DNA of 64,000 nucleotides from an uncultured Clostridia bacterium. GTDB lineage: Bacteria; Bacillota; Clostridia; Oscillospirales; Butyricicoccaceae. The position numbers were made by a program, and so were the translations under genes. This document shows positions 16,776 through 26,123 of this stretch, in pieces. Under the pieces are notes generated by a model. That model was not told where the DNA came from, searched no databases, and saw only the letters and a program-made list of their open reading frames with translations. The stretch covers positions 124,001-188,000 of the forward strand of contig CALWAP010000002.1 in the NCBI GenBank assembly GCA_944375715.1, read 5' to 3'. Numbering within the stretch: position 1 is the stretch's first letter; each line of letters opens with the position of its first letter.

Positions 16776-17330
16776 ATGAAGGCTTTGAATTTTGTTACAT
16801 TTGACGCCCCCTTTGAAAAGGCGTATATGCTTTCGGACTATGTTTCGAAAAAGCGCTATACCTTCCTTATATTTTTAAGGTATTTCGGCTGCCGCAGCTG
16901 CCAGGTCGATATGATAGAGCTGACAAAGGCCAAAAAGGCCTTTGAGGACAAAAACGCCCAGGTGCTTCTGGTTTTGCAGAGCACCCCCGAGATATGCGAA
17001 AAGGGCATCGAGGAATTAAAGCTCGATTTGGACATGGTATGCGACCCGGAAAAGGAGCTTTACTCCCTTTATGATGTGCCGTCAGCCGGTTCGGCCGAGG
17101 CCATGGCCCGGAAAAACGAGGAGGCAAGCCCCGAGAGTGCAAAGAAGCTGGCTTTCAAAAGGGAGCTTTTTGACAAGTACGGGCTTGTCCACGGCGAGTA
17201 CGAGGGTGACGAGTACCAGCTGCCCGCCTTCTTCCTTATAAACTCCGATATGGAGCTTCTTTATTCCCACAGGGCCTCATCCATGGGAGATATGCCTTTG
17301 GGCGAGGAATACCTTGACTATATTAAATAA
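16776..17330 (+). CDS. AhpC/TSA-like peroxiredoxin-family protein
   Basis: 184 residues with a thioredoxin-like fold. The motif RYFGCRSCQVDM near residue 37 has a CxxC in the position of the peroxidatic cysteine, followed by the VLLVLQST strand. The C-terminal half has the YQLPAFFLINSDMELLYSH segment usual in redoxins. It starts five bases after malic enzyme, so is translated from the same mRNA; no clear ribosome site of its own is seen. Whether it is a peroxidase or a disulfide oxidoreductase cannot be told from sequence. Confidence 0.78.
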   Translation: MKALNFVTFDAPFEKAYMLSDYVSKKRYTFLIFLRYFGCRSCQVDMIELTKAKKAFEDKNAQVLLVLQSTPEICEKGIEELKLDLDMVCDPEKELYSLYDVPSAGSAEAMARKNEEASPESAKKLAFKRELFDKYGLVHGEYEGDEYQLPAFFLINSDMELLYSHRASSMGDMPLGEEYLDYIK

Positions 17331-17336
17331 GTACAT

Positions 17337-17368
17337 AAAAAAGCGCGGCCGCCTGGCCGCGCTTTTTT
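17337..17368. terminator. Bidirectional terminator between malic enzyme operon and rqcH
   Basis: AGCGCGGCC / GGCCGCGCT stem with A-run on one side and T-run on the other; serves genes converging from both strands. Confidence 0.9.
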
Positions 17369-17374
17369 GCTGCG

Positions 17375-19054
17375 TTATTCTTTTTCCCCGGGTATGGCCG
17401 GGTTTGCTATTATAGTTTTATACTCAAAATAATTCACCATGCCGGGGCGGGCCCCCGACGGCTTTTTGACATGCTTTGCAAGGGTATAATCGACAGCCGC
17501 CTTGCCCCCGCCCGAAAGGGAGGAATAAAATGCCGCAAGGCCGGCCGCTTCCTCTATATCCTTTTCCGAGGGTTTCCTGCCGTCGGTCACCAAAATGACA
17601 TGGCTTCCCGGGGCGTTTTTGACATGGAACCATATGTCTCCCCCCTTGGCCGTTTTAAGGCTCAGGCGGTCGTTTTCGCCGTTGTTCCTGCCTCTTAAAA
17701 GGGTGAATCCGCCCGAGGTTTCAAACCGCTGGGGATTAAAGGCCTGAGGCTGGGGTCTTTTTGCCTTTTTGGCGCTCGGCTTTTTTATCAGCCCCGAGTC
17801 CACAGCCTCCTGCCTAAGCCGTTCGATATCCCTTTCCCCCTCGGCACAGCTTAAAGAATAAAGCAGGCTTTCGACATACTCAAGCTCGCTTTCTCCCAGG
17901 GCTATCTGGGCGCTCAGGGCCTCCTCGGCGTTTTTGAGCCGGGCATATTTTTTGTAAAGCCTTTGGGCATTCTGCTGGGGGGATATATCGGCGTCCAGCG
18001 CTATTTTAATGGTGGGCATGCCCTCGGAAAAATAATCGGTCACCTCGGCATACCTGTCGCCGCTTTTTATCGCGTAAAGGTTTGAGGTTATAAGGTCGGC
18101 CTCTTTTTTAAGCCTTTCCCTGTCCTCGGCCGCCAGAAGCTCCTGCCGCTGTTTGGCCAGCCTGCGCTCGATTCGCTTTTTGTGATTATCGAGGGTCTTT
18201 TTAAGCTCGGAGGTCAGTCCCTTTTTGTAATCCTCCCCCCGCCTTTGCCCGTAAAAGCTGTCGATCATCCCGGAAAAGCTCTCTTGGGGAAGGCATTCAA
18301 AATCCCCCCAGGTCTGCTCAAAACAGGATATGTCGCTCTCGCGCCCGTCTTTTTTGATAAGATACGGACGGCCGTTTCCCTCGGAAATGTCATAAAGAAG
18401 CCTGCCGCCCTCTTCCGCACCTCTGAAAAAGGCCTCTTTGGCTGCCTGGGGCGAAAGGTCGGAAAAACTTTCCATAAGCTCGTCGGGGCTCTGGGCCTTT
18501 GCGACAGCCTTTTTTATATCATCTTCCCCAAGGCCGGCTATCACGGGACGCCCGTCCCTCAAAGGCGTGCGGTAAAGCATACCGGGCAGAACGGCCCTGC
18601 CCGACCTTTCGTCAAAATCGAACTTTTTAAGACAGCCTAAAATTATCCCGTCCTCATTCAGAAGAAGGATATTTGTTTTTTTACCCATCAGCTCGCACAC
18701 AAGCTTTTTTTCTGAAAGGTCGCCCAGCTCGTCCAGGGAGCTGAAGCTTATCTCGATTATCCTGTCGCTTTCGGACTTTTTGACCGAAAGTATCCTTCCA
18801 CCCTGCATATGCTTCCTCAAAAGCATGCAGAACATGGGCGGTGATGACGGGTTTTCGGTCCTCATCGAGGTCATGTATACCCCGGGGCTTACACCCGAGC
18901 ATGAAACCATCATGCGCCCGACGCCGCTTTGGGTCCTCAGGCTGAGCACCACCTCAAAGGGCCTGGGCATGAATATCTTGTCTATCCTGGCGTTTTTGAC
19001 CGTTTCATCCAGCTCGAGCGCCAGGGCCTTTATCAAAAATCCGTCTAAAGCCAC
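17375..19054 (-). CDS. rqcH: RqcH (NFACT-family ribosome quality-control protein)
   Basis: 559 residues, near the usual 560-580. It binds stalled 50S subunits and adds C-terminal alanine tails. The NFACT-N domain starts MALDGFLIKALALEL and includes GVSPGVYMT; helix-hairpin-helix and long coiled-coil segments occupy about 290-400; the NFACT-R domain has DIWFHVKNAPGSHVIL. Older annotations call it fibronectin-binding protein. The GTG start shares its G with the trmK TAG stop, so translation is coupled. Confidence 0.95.
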   Translation of the reverse strand: MALDGFLIKALALELDETVKNARIDKIFMPRPFEVVLSLRTQSGVGRMMVSCSGVSPGVYMTSMRTENPSSPPMFCMLLRKHMQGGRILSVKKSESDRIIEISFSSLDELGDLSEKKLVCELMGKKTNILLLNEDGIILGCLKKFDFDERSGRAVLPGMLYRTPLRDGRPVIAGLGEDDIKKAVAKAQSPDELMESFSDLSPQAAKEAFFRGAEEGGRLLYDISEGNGRPYLIKKDGRESDISCFEQTWGDFECLPQESFSGMIDSFYGQRRGEDYKKGLTSELKKTLDNHKKRIERRLAKQRQELLAAEDRERLKKEADLITSNLYAIKSGDRYAEVTDYFSEGMPTIKIALDADISPQQNAQRLYKKYARLKNAEEALSAQIALGESELEYVESLLYSLSCAEGERDIERLRQEAVDSGLIKKPSAKKAKRPQPQAFNPQRFETSGGFTLLRGRNNGENDRLSLKTAKGGDIWFHVKNAPGSHVILVTDGRKPSEKDIEEAAGLAAFYSSLSGGGKAAVDYTLAKHVKKPSGARPGMVNYFEYKTIIANPAIPGEKE

Positions 19055-19689
19055 TAAACCAGCTCCTTCAGCATACTGTATGTAAGCCCGTCCTTTTCAA
19101 GGCGGCTCCCTTCATACCGTGCCCGGTATTTCTCCCTGAGCATGGCTATATAGTCGTAAAATAAAGGGTCATCCCGCATGGCGTCGCTGAAAAGCATATG
19201 CCCTTCCCCTTTATATTCCCCCTTTTCTATCCGCATGGCGGTGTAAAAGTGCCTGGGGTCGCGGCACAGCCTTTCTTTTGTTATGTTATAGCCATGGTCT
19301 TTAAGGAACTGCCTTAACCTGTACTGCTTTGTCATCGGCTGAGCTATGACAGCGGTGTTTTTTGTCCATTCGGCCCTTTTTAATATATCGGCTATGTTGT
19401 CGCCCCCCATGCCGCAGATAAAAACGCAGTCGCCGTCAAGGGGCTCTATGCCGTCAAGGCCGTTTGTAAGGAAGGTTTCGGCCCTTTCCCCCATGCCGTA
19501 AAGGGCGATATTCTCCTTTGCCCTTTCCAAAGGGCCCTGCCGCAGGTCGCAGCCCAGCGCACGACGGCATATGCCCCTTTGCAATGCCGCTATGAAAAGC
19601 AGGCCGTGGTCGCACCCCACATCGATGAGCCTTTGGCAGGAAGGGCACATCTCAAGGCAGTTTTCCAGCCTCTGGCTTAGCCTTATCAT
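19054..19689 (-). CDS. trmK: tRNA (adenine22-N1)-methyltransferase
   Basis: 211 residues. The SAM-binding motif is IDVGCDHGLLFIAAL near residue 22-36; FICGMGGDNIADIL near 90-103 and the IAQPMTKQYRLRQFL motif are characteristic of TrmK/COG2384. It methylates N1 of adenine 22 in the D-loop region of several tRNAs. GGAGG precedes the ATG. Operon with rqcH (one-base overlap), tying two translation functions together. Confidence 0.93.
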   Translation of the reverse strand: MIRLSQRLENCLEMCPSCQRLIDVGCDHGLLFIAALQRGICRRALGCDLRQGPLERAKENIALYGMGERAETFLTNGLDGIEPLDGDCVFICGMGGDNIADILKRAEWTKNTAVIAQPMTKQYRLRQFLKDHGYNITKERLCRDPRHFYTAMRIEKGEYKGEGHMLFSDAMRDDPLFYDYIAMLREKYRARYEGSRLEKDGLTYSMLKELV

Positions 19690-19711
19690 AAAAAACCTCC
19701 GTCAAAAGCAT

Positions 19712-19739
19712 GGCGGGGCAGCCTCAAGACCGCCCCGCC
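19712..19739 (-). terminator. GC hairpin between the DUF1858 and trmK genes
   Basis: GGCGGGGC / GCCCCGCC with a 12-base loop. On the minus strand it is followed by ATGCTTTTG, a poor T-run; on the plus strand by GCTTTTTC. Termination is uncertain. Confidence 0.5.
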
Positions 19740-19765
19740 GCTTTTTCACTTATTCCCTGCCGAAA

Positions 19766-19966
19766 TTAATTTTCGGCAAAATAGGCGTTCAGCCTTTCGA
19801 CCAGCTCGTCCACATTGATGCCGTGGACCATGCAGGCCTCGGCCAGGCTCTCGCCTATCGAGCTGGGGCAGCCCACGCAGTGCATTCCCATTTCCATAAG
19901 GATCTGGGCGCAGCCGATATCGGCGCTTAAAAGATCGCCCATTACGGTGTCCCTTGTAACGACCAT
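19766..19966 (-). CDS. DUF1858 domain protein
   Basis: 66 residues, a complete DUF1858 domain: TVMGDLLSADIGCAQILMEMGMHCVGC, then ESLAEACMVHGIN. The CVGC pair and the earlier cysteine may be redox-active; the domain is often called a hybrid-cluster-protein-associated redox disulfide domain. A GGAGG site lies before the ATG. Partner unknown. Confidence 0.88.
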   Translation of the reverse strand: MVVTRDTVMGDLLSADIGCAQILMEMGMHCVGCPSSIGESLAEACMVHGINVDELVERLNAYFAEN

Positions 19967-20068
19967 TGTACCTACCTCCGCTTAAATTTTCTGTCGCTGA
20001 TATTATACAGCATAACCGCGAATGTGTAAATTATTTTGTTTCGCGCACCCGTAAGGGGATTTTTCATT

Positions 20069-20400
20069 AAAAAGCAAGCCAGCCTGTAAGCCGGGTTCTG
20101 TCTATGCAGCCATCTATCTGGGAGGCATGTCGCCATGCCACTCAAGCCACCTTTCCGGAGATTGGCCGAGCAAGCCGTAGCCCCCGCGTCGGTGTTGCTT
20201 CGGATAGAGTTTACAGGGGGGGTATGTTACCATACCCTCCGGTGAGCTCTTGCCTCGCCTTTCCACCCTTACCCCAAAAGGGGCGGTTTATTTCTGTTGC
20301 ACTTGTCCTAAGATCACTCTCGGCTGACGTTATCAGCTATCCTGCTCTGTGAAGCCCGGACTTTCCTCACGCCATGCGCGCGGCTGCTCGGCTGACTTGC
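20069..20400 (-). ncRNA. rnpB: RNase P RNA
   Basis: The catalytic RNA that trims tRNA 5' ends. On the minus strand the conserved 5' core GAGGAAAGTCCGGGCTTC is at about 20371-20354 and the conserved 3' ACAGAACCCGGCTTACAGGC is at about 20101-20082. The two ends form helix P1: GCAAGTCAGCC (20400-20390) pairs with GGCTGGCTTGC (20084-20074), with a T-run just after. The overall shape suggests the ancestral type A. A perfect promoter lies directly upstream. Confidence 0.95.
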
Positions 20401-20406
20401 GACGAT

Positions 20407-20435
20407 ATTATACCCTTTTGGGGCGTAATTGTCAA
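20407..20435 (-). promoter_or_regulatory. Sigma-A promoter of rnpB
   Basis: TTGACA (20435-20430), 17-base spacer, TATAAT (20412-20407): a perfect consensus. The predicted start falls at about 20400, the first base of helix P1. Confidence 0.95.
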
Positions 20436-20594
20436 TCATGGCCCAAAGAAAGGAAGGCGCGGGGATGGTACATTATGCCGCCCCGGCAAAAACGAACCTT
20501 CCGCTCGCTCAAAGCGCCTTTTAAGCCCTTTATTTTGTTGACCTTGGCAGCCTTATGGTTTAAACTGTAAATGAACATATTTTCCGGAGGGCTT

Positions 20595-21959
20595 ATGTTA
20601 AAGGAATATATTGAAAGCATTAAAGATAAAAGCGTTTCGGTCATCGGCATAGGGGTTTCAAACACCCCTCTTATAAGGCTCCTGGCCGAAAACGGCGTTA
20701 AGGTGACGGCCTTTGACAAAAAGTCAAGGGAGCAGCTGGGGGCGCTGGCTTCAGATCTGGAAAACCTGGGGGTAGCGCTGACCCTGGGGCCCGACTATCT
20801 TTCGGAGGTAACGGGGGACATAATCTTCCGCACCCCGGGGCTTCGGCCCGATGTCCCCGCCCTTTTAAAGGCAAGGGAAAGGGGGGCTGTGATAACTTCC
20901 GAAATGGAGGTCTTTTTGTCCCTCTGCCCCTGCATGACCATAGGCGTTACAGGCTCGGACGGCAAGACGACGACCACCACCATCATATCGGAGCTTCTAA
21001 AGAAAAGCGGCAGGAGGGTCTTTACAGGCGGCAATATCGGCACGCCGCTTCTTGACAGGACCGACGAGATGACAGCTTCGGATGTATGCGTTCTGGAGCT
21101 TTCCTCCTTCCAGCTTCTGACCATGAACAAAAGCACCGACATATCGGTGCTGACCAATCTCGCGCCCAACCATCTGGATGTCCACAAGGATATGGATGAG
21201 TATATAAGGGCCAAGGAAAACATATTCGTCCACGGCGGGGAAGGCTCCCTTCTGGCGGCCAACATGGACAACGATATTGCATTTTTATGCTCGAGGAAGG
21301 CGCCCGGGGGCCTTAGGTATTTTTCCTGCAGATACAAAAGGGCCTTTGCCTTCTGCGACCAAAAGGGCGGCATATTTTTAAACGGCGGCTTTCTTATGAA
21401 CGCCGGGGATATCCGCCTGCCGGGCGTGCACAACATTGAAAACTACATGGCGGCCTTCTGTGCCCTTTATGGCCTGGTTTCGCCCGAGGACATGGTGCAG
21501 GTGGCAAAGGAGTTCGGCGGCGTCGAGCACAGGCTCGAGCTGGTCAGGACACTAAACGGCGTAAAGTATTATAACGACTCGATAGGCACCAGCCCCTCAA
21601 GGACGATAGCCGGCCTTAATTCCTTTGACCGGAAGGTCATACTGATTGCCGGCGGGTATGACAAGCACATACCCTTTGAGCCCCTGGGCCCCGCCGTGCT
21701 CGAGCATGTCAAGGCCCTTTACCTCTGCGGCGCCACCGAGGAAAAGATATACCAGGCGGTGGTCAACACGGAAGGTTACAGCTCGGAAAGGCTGCCTATT
21801 TACTTTTATCCCGACTACCCTTCCATGCTAAGGGACATAAAGGAAAGGGCCGAAAGCGGAGATATCGTGCTTTTCTCCCCCGCCTGCGCCGCCTTTGACC
21901 GCTTTCCCAATTTTATGAAGCGTGGAGAATATTTCAAAGAGCTCGTAATGGGGCTTTAG
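20595..21959 (+). CDS. murD: UDP-N-acetylmuramoylalanine-D-glutamate ligase
   Basis: 454 residues from the ATG that follows CGGAGG; an in-frame ATG at 20571 has no ribosome site. It adds D-glutamate to UDP-MurNAc-L-Ala in peptidoglycan precursor synthesis. Visible are the N-terminal Rossmann-like domain (SVIGIGVSNTPLI), the ATP loop VTGSDGKTTTT, the central ELSSFQL and TNLAPNHLDVH motifs, and the C-terminal GGVEHRLE and YYNDSIGTSP. No other mur gene is near; it stands first in a plus-strand row leading into M42 genes. Confidence 0.95.
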   Translation: MLKEYIESIKDKSVSVIGIGVSNTPLIRLLAENGVKVTAFDKKSREQLGALASDLENLGVALTLGPDYLSEVTGDIIFRTPGLRPDVPALLKARERGAVITSEMEVFLSLCPCMTIGVTGSDGKTTTTTIISELLKKSGRRVFTGGNIGTPLLDRTDEMTASDVCVLELSSFQLLTMNKSTDISVLTNLAPNHLDVHKDMDEYIRAKENIFVHGGEGSLLAANMDNDIAFLCSRKAPGGLRYFSCRYKRAFAFCDQKGGIFLNGGFLMNAGDIRLPGVHNIENYMAAFCALYGLVSPEDMVQVAKEFGGVEHRLELVRTLNGVKYYNDSIGTSPSRTIAGLNSFDRKVILIAGGYDKHIPFEPLGPAVLEHVKALYLCGATEEKIYQAVVNTEGYSSERLPIYFYPDYPSMLRDIKERAESGDIVLFSPACAAFDRFPNFMKRGEYFKELVMGL

Positions 21960-21998
21960 CCCTTTGCGTATAGAAAGTTTAAACAGGAGGTGTACCTT

Positions 21999-23042
21999 TT
22001 GACTCTCAAGGAAAAGATCAAGACCCTTGGCAACCTTTACGGCGTTTCGGGCGACGAGTTCGCCGTTGCCCAAAAGGCCGCCGAGCTGCTGGCGCCCTAT
22101 GTCGACAAGGTGGACATAGACAAGTTCGGCAACGTCACGGGTTATAAAAGCTGCGGCAAGGAAGGGGCCAAAAAACTCCTTTTGGATGCCCATATCGACG
22201 AGATAGGCTTCCTTGTCACGGGAATCACCGAAGAAGGGTTCCTGCATTTCATGGGCATAGGCGTCGACCAGCGCATGCTGCCCGGCAGCACCCTCAATGT
22301 CATGACCAAAAAACACGGCAACCTTCTGGGCGTTGTCGGCGCAGTGCCTCCCCACCTTCAGGCCCCGGGGGAAAACACCAAGTCGCTGCCCATTGAAAAG
22401 CTCTATGTCGATCTGGGGATGCCTTGCGAAAAGGTAAAGGAAATGGTTTCTGTCGGAGATTACATGACCTTTACAAGCCGGGCTTTCGACCTTCTGGGCG
22501 ATCAGATATGCGGCAAGTCCTTCGACGACCGCGCCTGCTTCTGCTGCATACTCCACGCTTTAGAGCTTTTAAAGGACAAAGAACTCAATGTCGACCTTAT
22601 CATAACGGGAACCACCAAGGAGGAAATAGGGGGCCACGGCGCTTCCTACCGCGCCTATTGCGAAAGGCCCGACCTGGCTGTGGCCATTGATGTCTGCCAT
22701 GCCCGCACCGACGACAACCTGCCTTCCGACAGGGTGCAGGAGCTGGGCGGCGGCCCGGTCATCACCATCGGCACCAACAGCCTGCCCCGCATGGCAAAAA
22801 TGCTGATGGAGGCCGCCAGAGGCAAGGAAATACCCTTCCAGCTCTCATCGGCCCCCGCCCACACGGGCACAAACGCCTGGAGCATGCAGATAATCGAGGA
22901 AGGCTGCGCAACGCTGGTCGTTTCCCTGCCCCTTAAGTACATGCACTCCCCCGTGGAGGTCATAAAAATGAGCGATGTGGAAAATACCGGAAGGCTTCTT
23001 GCCTGCCTTGCCATGGATATCGACAGGAGGTGGCAGCTGTGA
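21999..23042 (+). CDS. M42 family aminopeptidase, copy 1
   Basis: 347 residues from TTG at 21999, chosen because AGGAGG lies eight bases before it. Metal ligands and catalytic residues are all present: AHIDEIGF (His near 65), FDDRA, the catalytic pair in TKEEIGG, AIDVCHA and the final MHSPVEV. The M42 family includes tetrahedral (TET) metallo-aminopeptidases and endoglucanase-like misannotations. First of four tandem paralogues; its stop overlaps the start of copy 2 (GTGA). Confidence 0.92.
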   Translation: MTLKEKIKTLGNLYGVSGDEFAVAQKAAELLAPYVDKVDIDKFGNVTGYKSCGKEGAKKLLLDAHIDEIGFLVTGITEEGFLHFMGIGVDQRMLPGSTLNVMTKKHGNLLGVVGAVPPHLQAPGENTKSLPIEKLYVDLGMPCEKVKEMVSVGDYMTFTSRAFDLLGDQICGKSFDDRACFCCILHALELLKDKELNVDLIITGTTKEEIGGHGASYRAYCERPDLAVAIDVCHARTDDNLPSDRVQELGGGPVITIGTNSLPRMAKMLMEAARGKEIPFQLSSAPAHTGTNAWSMQIIEEGCATLVVSLPLKYMHSPVEVIKMSDVENTGRLLACLAMDIDRRWQL

Positions 23043-24070
23043 TAAACACCATTACCGAAATACTTAAAACCCTTTGCGAAAAGGACGGGGTTGCCGGCTA
23101 TGAGGATGAGGTCCGCAACACCATTTCTGAGCTGGCCGCCCCCTATGCCGAAAGCATGGTGACCGACGCTTTGGGAAATCTTATCGTCCTGAAAAAAGGC
23201 GGGAACCGCAGGGAAAAACCCCTGGTCGTTTCGGCCCACATGGACGAGGTCGGCTTCCTTGTAAGCAAGATAACCGAAAACGGCATGATAAAGTTCCTGA
23301 CCGTCGGCTCTATCGACCCCAGGGTAATGATAGGCCGCAAGATGAAGGTCGGCTATAAAAAGCTGCCCGGCGTCATTTCCCTCAAGGCCATACATCTTAC
23401 GACCCCTGCCGAAAGGAAGGTCGCCCCCGGCGCTTCCTCCCTTTATATCGACATCGGCGCTTCCTCCAAGGCCGAGGCCGAAAGGTATGTCCGCATAGGC
23501 GACCCCTGCTATTTCGACTCCCCCTTTGAGGAGTTCGGCGATATGAGGATAAAATCCAAGGCCATCGACGACCGAGTCGGCTGCGCCGTCATGCTGGCCC
23601 TTATGCAAAAGGATCTTCCCTATGACACATATTTTGTCTTTGCCACAAATGAGGAAATAGGCGGCAGCCGCGGCGCCATGACAGCCGCCATACGCTTAAA
23701 GCCCGGGCGCTTTCTGACCATTGAAGGCACCACGGCCTGCGATGTGCCCGAGGTCCCCCTGCACGCTCAGTCGACCACCCAGGGCCTGGGATGCGTCGTT
23801 TCAATAATGGACAAGGGCTCTGTTTACTCCAGGGACCTTTTAAGGCACTTTACGGCCCTGGCCGATAAAGAGGGCATCAAGTGGCAGTACAGGCGCTCTG
23901 CCAACGGCTCGACCGACGCCCGAGGTTTCCACTCGGCAGGCTCGGGCTGCAAGGGCATGGGCATAGCCACCCCCACAAGGTATATCCACTGCGCCTGCAA
24001 TGTCGTATACAAGCCCGATATCGAGGCCGTTTATAAAATGGCCGAACTCTTTGTAAAGGAGGGCTTTTAA
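23039..24070 (+). CDS. M42 family aminopeptidase, copy 2
   Basis: 343 residues from GTG at 23039, which overlaps the previous stop and has AGGAGG eight bases upstream. Motifs: AHMDEVGF, AIDDRVG, TNEEIGGSRGA, the IEGTTACDVP variant of the metal-bridging strand, and YIHCACN, which keeps the histidine but replaces the usual SP that follows it. The last two features set it apart from copies 1, 3 and 4, suggesting a different substrate preference (inference). Confidence 0.92.
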   Translation: MINTITEILKTLCEKDGVAGYEDEVRNTISELAAPYAESMVTDALGNLIVLKKGGNRREKPLVVSAHMDEVGFLVSKITENGMIKFLTVGSIDPRVMIGRKMKVGYKKLPGVISLKAIHLTTPAERKVAPGASSLYIDIGASSKAEAERYVRIGDPCYFDSPFEEFGDMRIKSKAIDDRVGCAVMLALMQKDLPYDTYFVFATNEEIGGSRGAMTAAIRLKPGRFLTIEGTTACDVPEVPLHAQSTTQGLGCVVSIMDKGSVYSRDLLRHFTALADKEGIKWQYRRSANGSTDARGFHSAGSGCKGMGIATPTRYIHCACNVVYKPDIEAVYKMAELFVKEGF

Positions 24071-25083
24071 TGTTTAATCCCTTTGAGCTCCAGAAGGAGC
24101 TGACCCAGGCCGCCATGCCCTCCGGGTATGAAAGCCGCTGCGGCAGCACCATAGCCGCTCTGGCAGGGCCTTTCTGCGACGAGCTTTTCGTCACGCCGAC
24201 AGGCAACCTTGTCTGCCACAAAAAGGGCAAGGGCAAAAAACTGATGTTCTGCGCCCACATGGACGTCATCGGCTTTATGGTGACGTATATAAACGAAAAG
24301 GGCTTTGTTTCCTTTACCACGATAGGCGGGCATAATGCCCCTGCCCTTATAAACACCAAGGTCAGGTTCGTAAACGGCACCATGGGCATTATAAGGCCCC
24401 GCCGCCAGGCCGAGCTGATGGAAAAGCCGGCGTCGGCCGTCACGGTCAAGGACCTTTACATCGACATCGGGGCCTGCTCCTTTGAAGAAGCCTCGGCCAT
24501 GGTAAAAATAGGCGACCTCGCCATGTTCGCCACCTCACCCGAGCTTATCGGCGACGGCTGCATGATGACCCCCTATGCCGACGATCTGGCTTCCTGCTGC
24601 GTTCTTTTAATGGCCATGGAGCAGATCAAAAAGAGCGACAACGACCTGTATTTCGTCTTTACGGTGCAGGAAGAGGTCGGGCTTAAAGGCGCCATGACGG
24701 CCACAGCCGCCATCGAACCTTATATGGGTATCGCCATCGACCTTTGTTACAGCGGCGACGACATCTGCTCCGACATGGAAATGCCCGTCAGGCTTGGACA
24801 GGGACCCACCATCAAAATCAAGGACCAGAGCGTCATATGCAGCCCTATAGCCATCGACCACATGAAAAAGGCAGCCGAGGCTGCCGGCGTAAAATACCAA
24901 AATGAGATAATCACGGCGGGCGGCACCGACACTGCGGCCATTATGCACACGGGCAAGGGCGCCTTTGCCGGCTGCATGTCAATACCGGGACGCAATATCC
25001 ATTCTCCCTGCGAGATAGTCAGCTTAAGGGATATGGAAGAGGGCGCAAGGCTTTTGGCGGCCTGCGCCGAAACAACGCTTTAA
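24070..25083 (+). CDS. M42 family aminopeptidase, copy 3
   Basis: 337 residues; ATG overlaps the copy 2 stop (TAATG) with AAGGAGG upstream. Motifs: AHMDVIGF (valine where copies 1 and 2 have glutamate), ADDLAS, TVQEEVGLKGA with the catalytic glutamate pair, AIDLCYSGDD, and IHSPCEI. Its N-terminus (LQKELTQAAMPSGYE) is close to that of copy 4, so these two look like a recent duplication. Confidence 0.92.
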   Translation: MFNPFELQKELTQAAMPSGYESRCGSTIAALAGPFCDELFVTPTGNLVCHKKGKGKKLMFCAHMDVIGFMVTYINEKGFVSFTTIGGHNAPALINTKVRFVNGTMGIIRPRRQAELMEKPASAVTVKDLYIDIGACSFEEASAMVKIGDLAMFATSPELIGDGCMMTPYADDLASCCVLLMAMEQIKKSDNDLYFVFTVQEEVGLKGAMTATAAIEPYMGIAIDLCYSGDDICSDMEMPVRLGQGPTIKIKDQSVICSPIAIDHMKKAAEAAGVKYQNEIITAGGTDTAAIMHTGKGAFAGCMSIPGRNIHSPCEIVSLRDMEEGARLLAACAETTL

Positions 25084-25095
25084 GGAGGGAACAGG

Positions 25096-26100
25096 ATGTT
25101 TGATATACTTACTTTGCAAAAGGAGCTTTCGGCCATCGCCCTTCCCTCCGGTTTCGAAGGCGTGACGGCCGAGCATCTCAAAAAGCTGGCCGGGCCCTTC
25201 TGCGACGAAATGGCCATCGACCCGCTGGGCAGCCTTATCTGCCACAAAAAGGGCGAGGGCGAAAAAATAATGCTCTGTGCCCATATGGATGTCATCGGCT
25301 TTATGGTGACATATATCGATGAAAAGGGATACCTGCGCTTTGAGCCCATAGGCGGCCATACGACAGCCTTCCTCCACCGCACCCCCGTCAGGCTGGAAAA
25401 CGGCCTTAAGGGCGTCATCATGTGCGAAAAGTGGGCCGAGGAATCCAAAAAGAATATGGCCGATATACCCGTTTCGGCCTTCTACATCGATATCGGCGCG
25501 GGCTCTTACGAAAAGGCAAAAGAGCTTGTGCAGATAGGGGATGTGGCCGTGTTTGACAGCGGCACATACTCCCAGAACGGCTGCGTCATCACCAATTACG
25601 CCGACGACCTTGTGGCCTGCATCGTCCTTTTAAAGACTATGGAAAGCCTCAAAGAAAGCCCCTATGACCTCTATTTCGTCTTTACGGTCCAGGAGGAAAG
25701 GGGCCTTTACGGCGCCATGACCTCGGCCTATACGATACACCCCGACATGGGCATCACTCTGGATGTCTGCGGCACAGGCGACACGCCTTCGGAAACGGCC
25801 TACCGCGATGTAAAGCTGGGCATGGGCCCCACCGTCAAGGTAAGGGACGCCTCACTTATCTGCAACCCCCAGGTCGTCGAGTTCTTAAGGAAGGGCGCCG
25901 AAAAAGCCGGCGTCCCCTATCAGAATGAGATAATCCTTTCAGGCGGCACCGACGCCGGCGCAATCCAGCGCACCCATGGCGGCATACTTTCGGGCGTCGT
26001 CTCGATACCCACAAGGCATGTCCACTCCCCCGCCGAGATTTACAGCCTCAGCGATGTGGAAAACGCCGTAAAGCTTCTTTTGGGAGCTTTGGAGAAATAA
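25096..26100 (+). CDS. M42 family aminopeptidase, copy 4
   Basis: 334 residues; AAGGAGG upstream of the ATG, 12 bases after copy 3. Motifs: AHMDVIGF, ADDLVA, TVQEERGLYGA, TLDVCGTGDTP and VHSPAEI. Shares with copy 3 the AHMDV variant and the N-terminal LQKELSAIALPSGFE pattern. Possibly forms mixed oligomers with copy 3, as TET shells are dodecamers of such subunits (inference). Confidence 0.92.
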   Translation: MFDILTLQKELSAIALPSGFEGVTAEHLKKLAGPFCDEMAIDPLGSLICHKKGEGEKIMLCAHMDVIGFMVTYIDEKGYLRFEPIGGHTTAFLHRTPVRLENGLKGVIMCEKWAEESKKNMADIPVSAFYIDIGAGSYEKAKELVQIGDVAVFDSGTYSQNGCVITNYADDLVACIVLLKTMESLKESPYDLYFVFTVQEERGLYGAMTSAYTIHPDMGITLDVCGTGDTPSETAYRDVKLGMGPTVKVRDASLICNPQVVEFLRKGAEKAGVPYQNEIILSGGTDAGAIQRTHGGILSGVVSIPTRHVHSPAEIYSLSDVENAVKLLLGALEK

Positions 26101-26123
26101 AAAAAGAAACAGGTAAAAGATTC

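Noticed and set aside
20104..20352. Short plus-strand open frames
   Set aside because: They fall inside the RNase P RNA gene.
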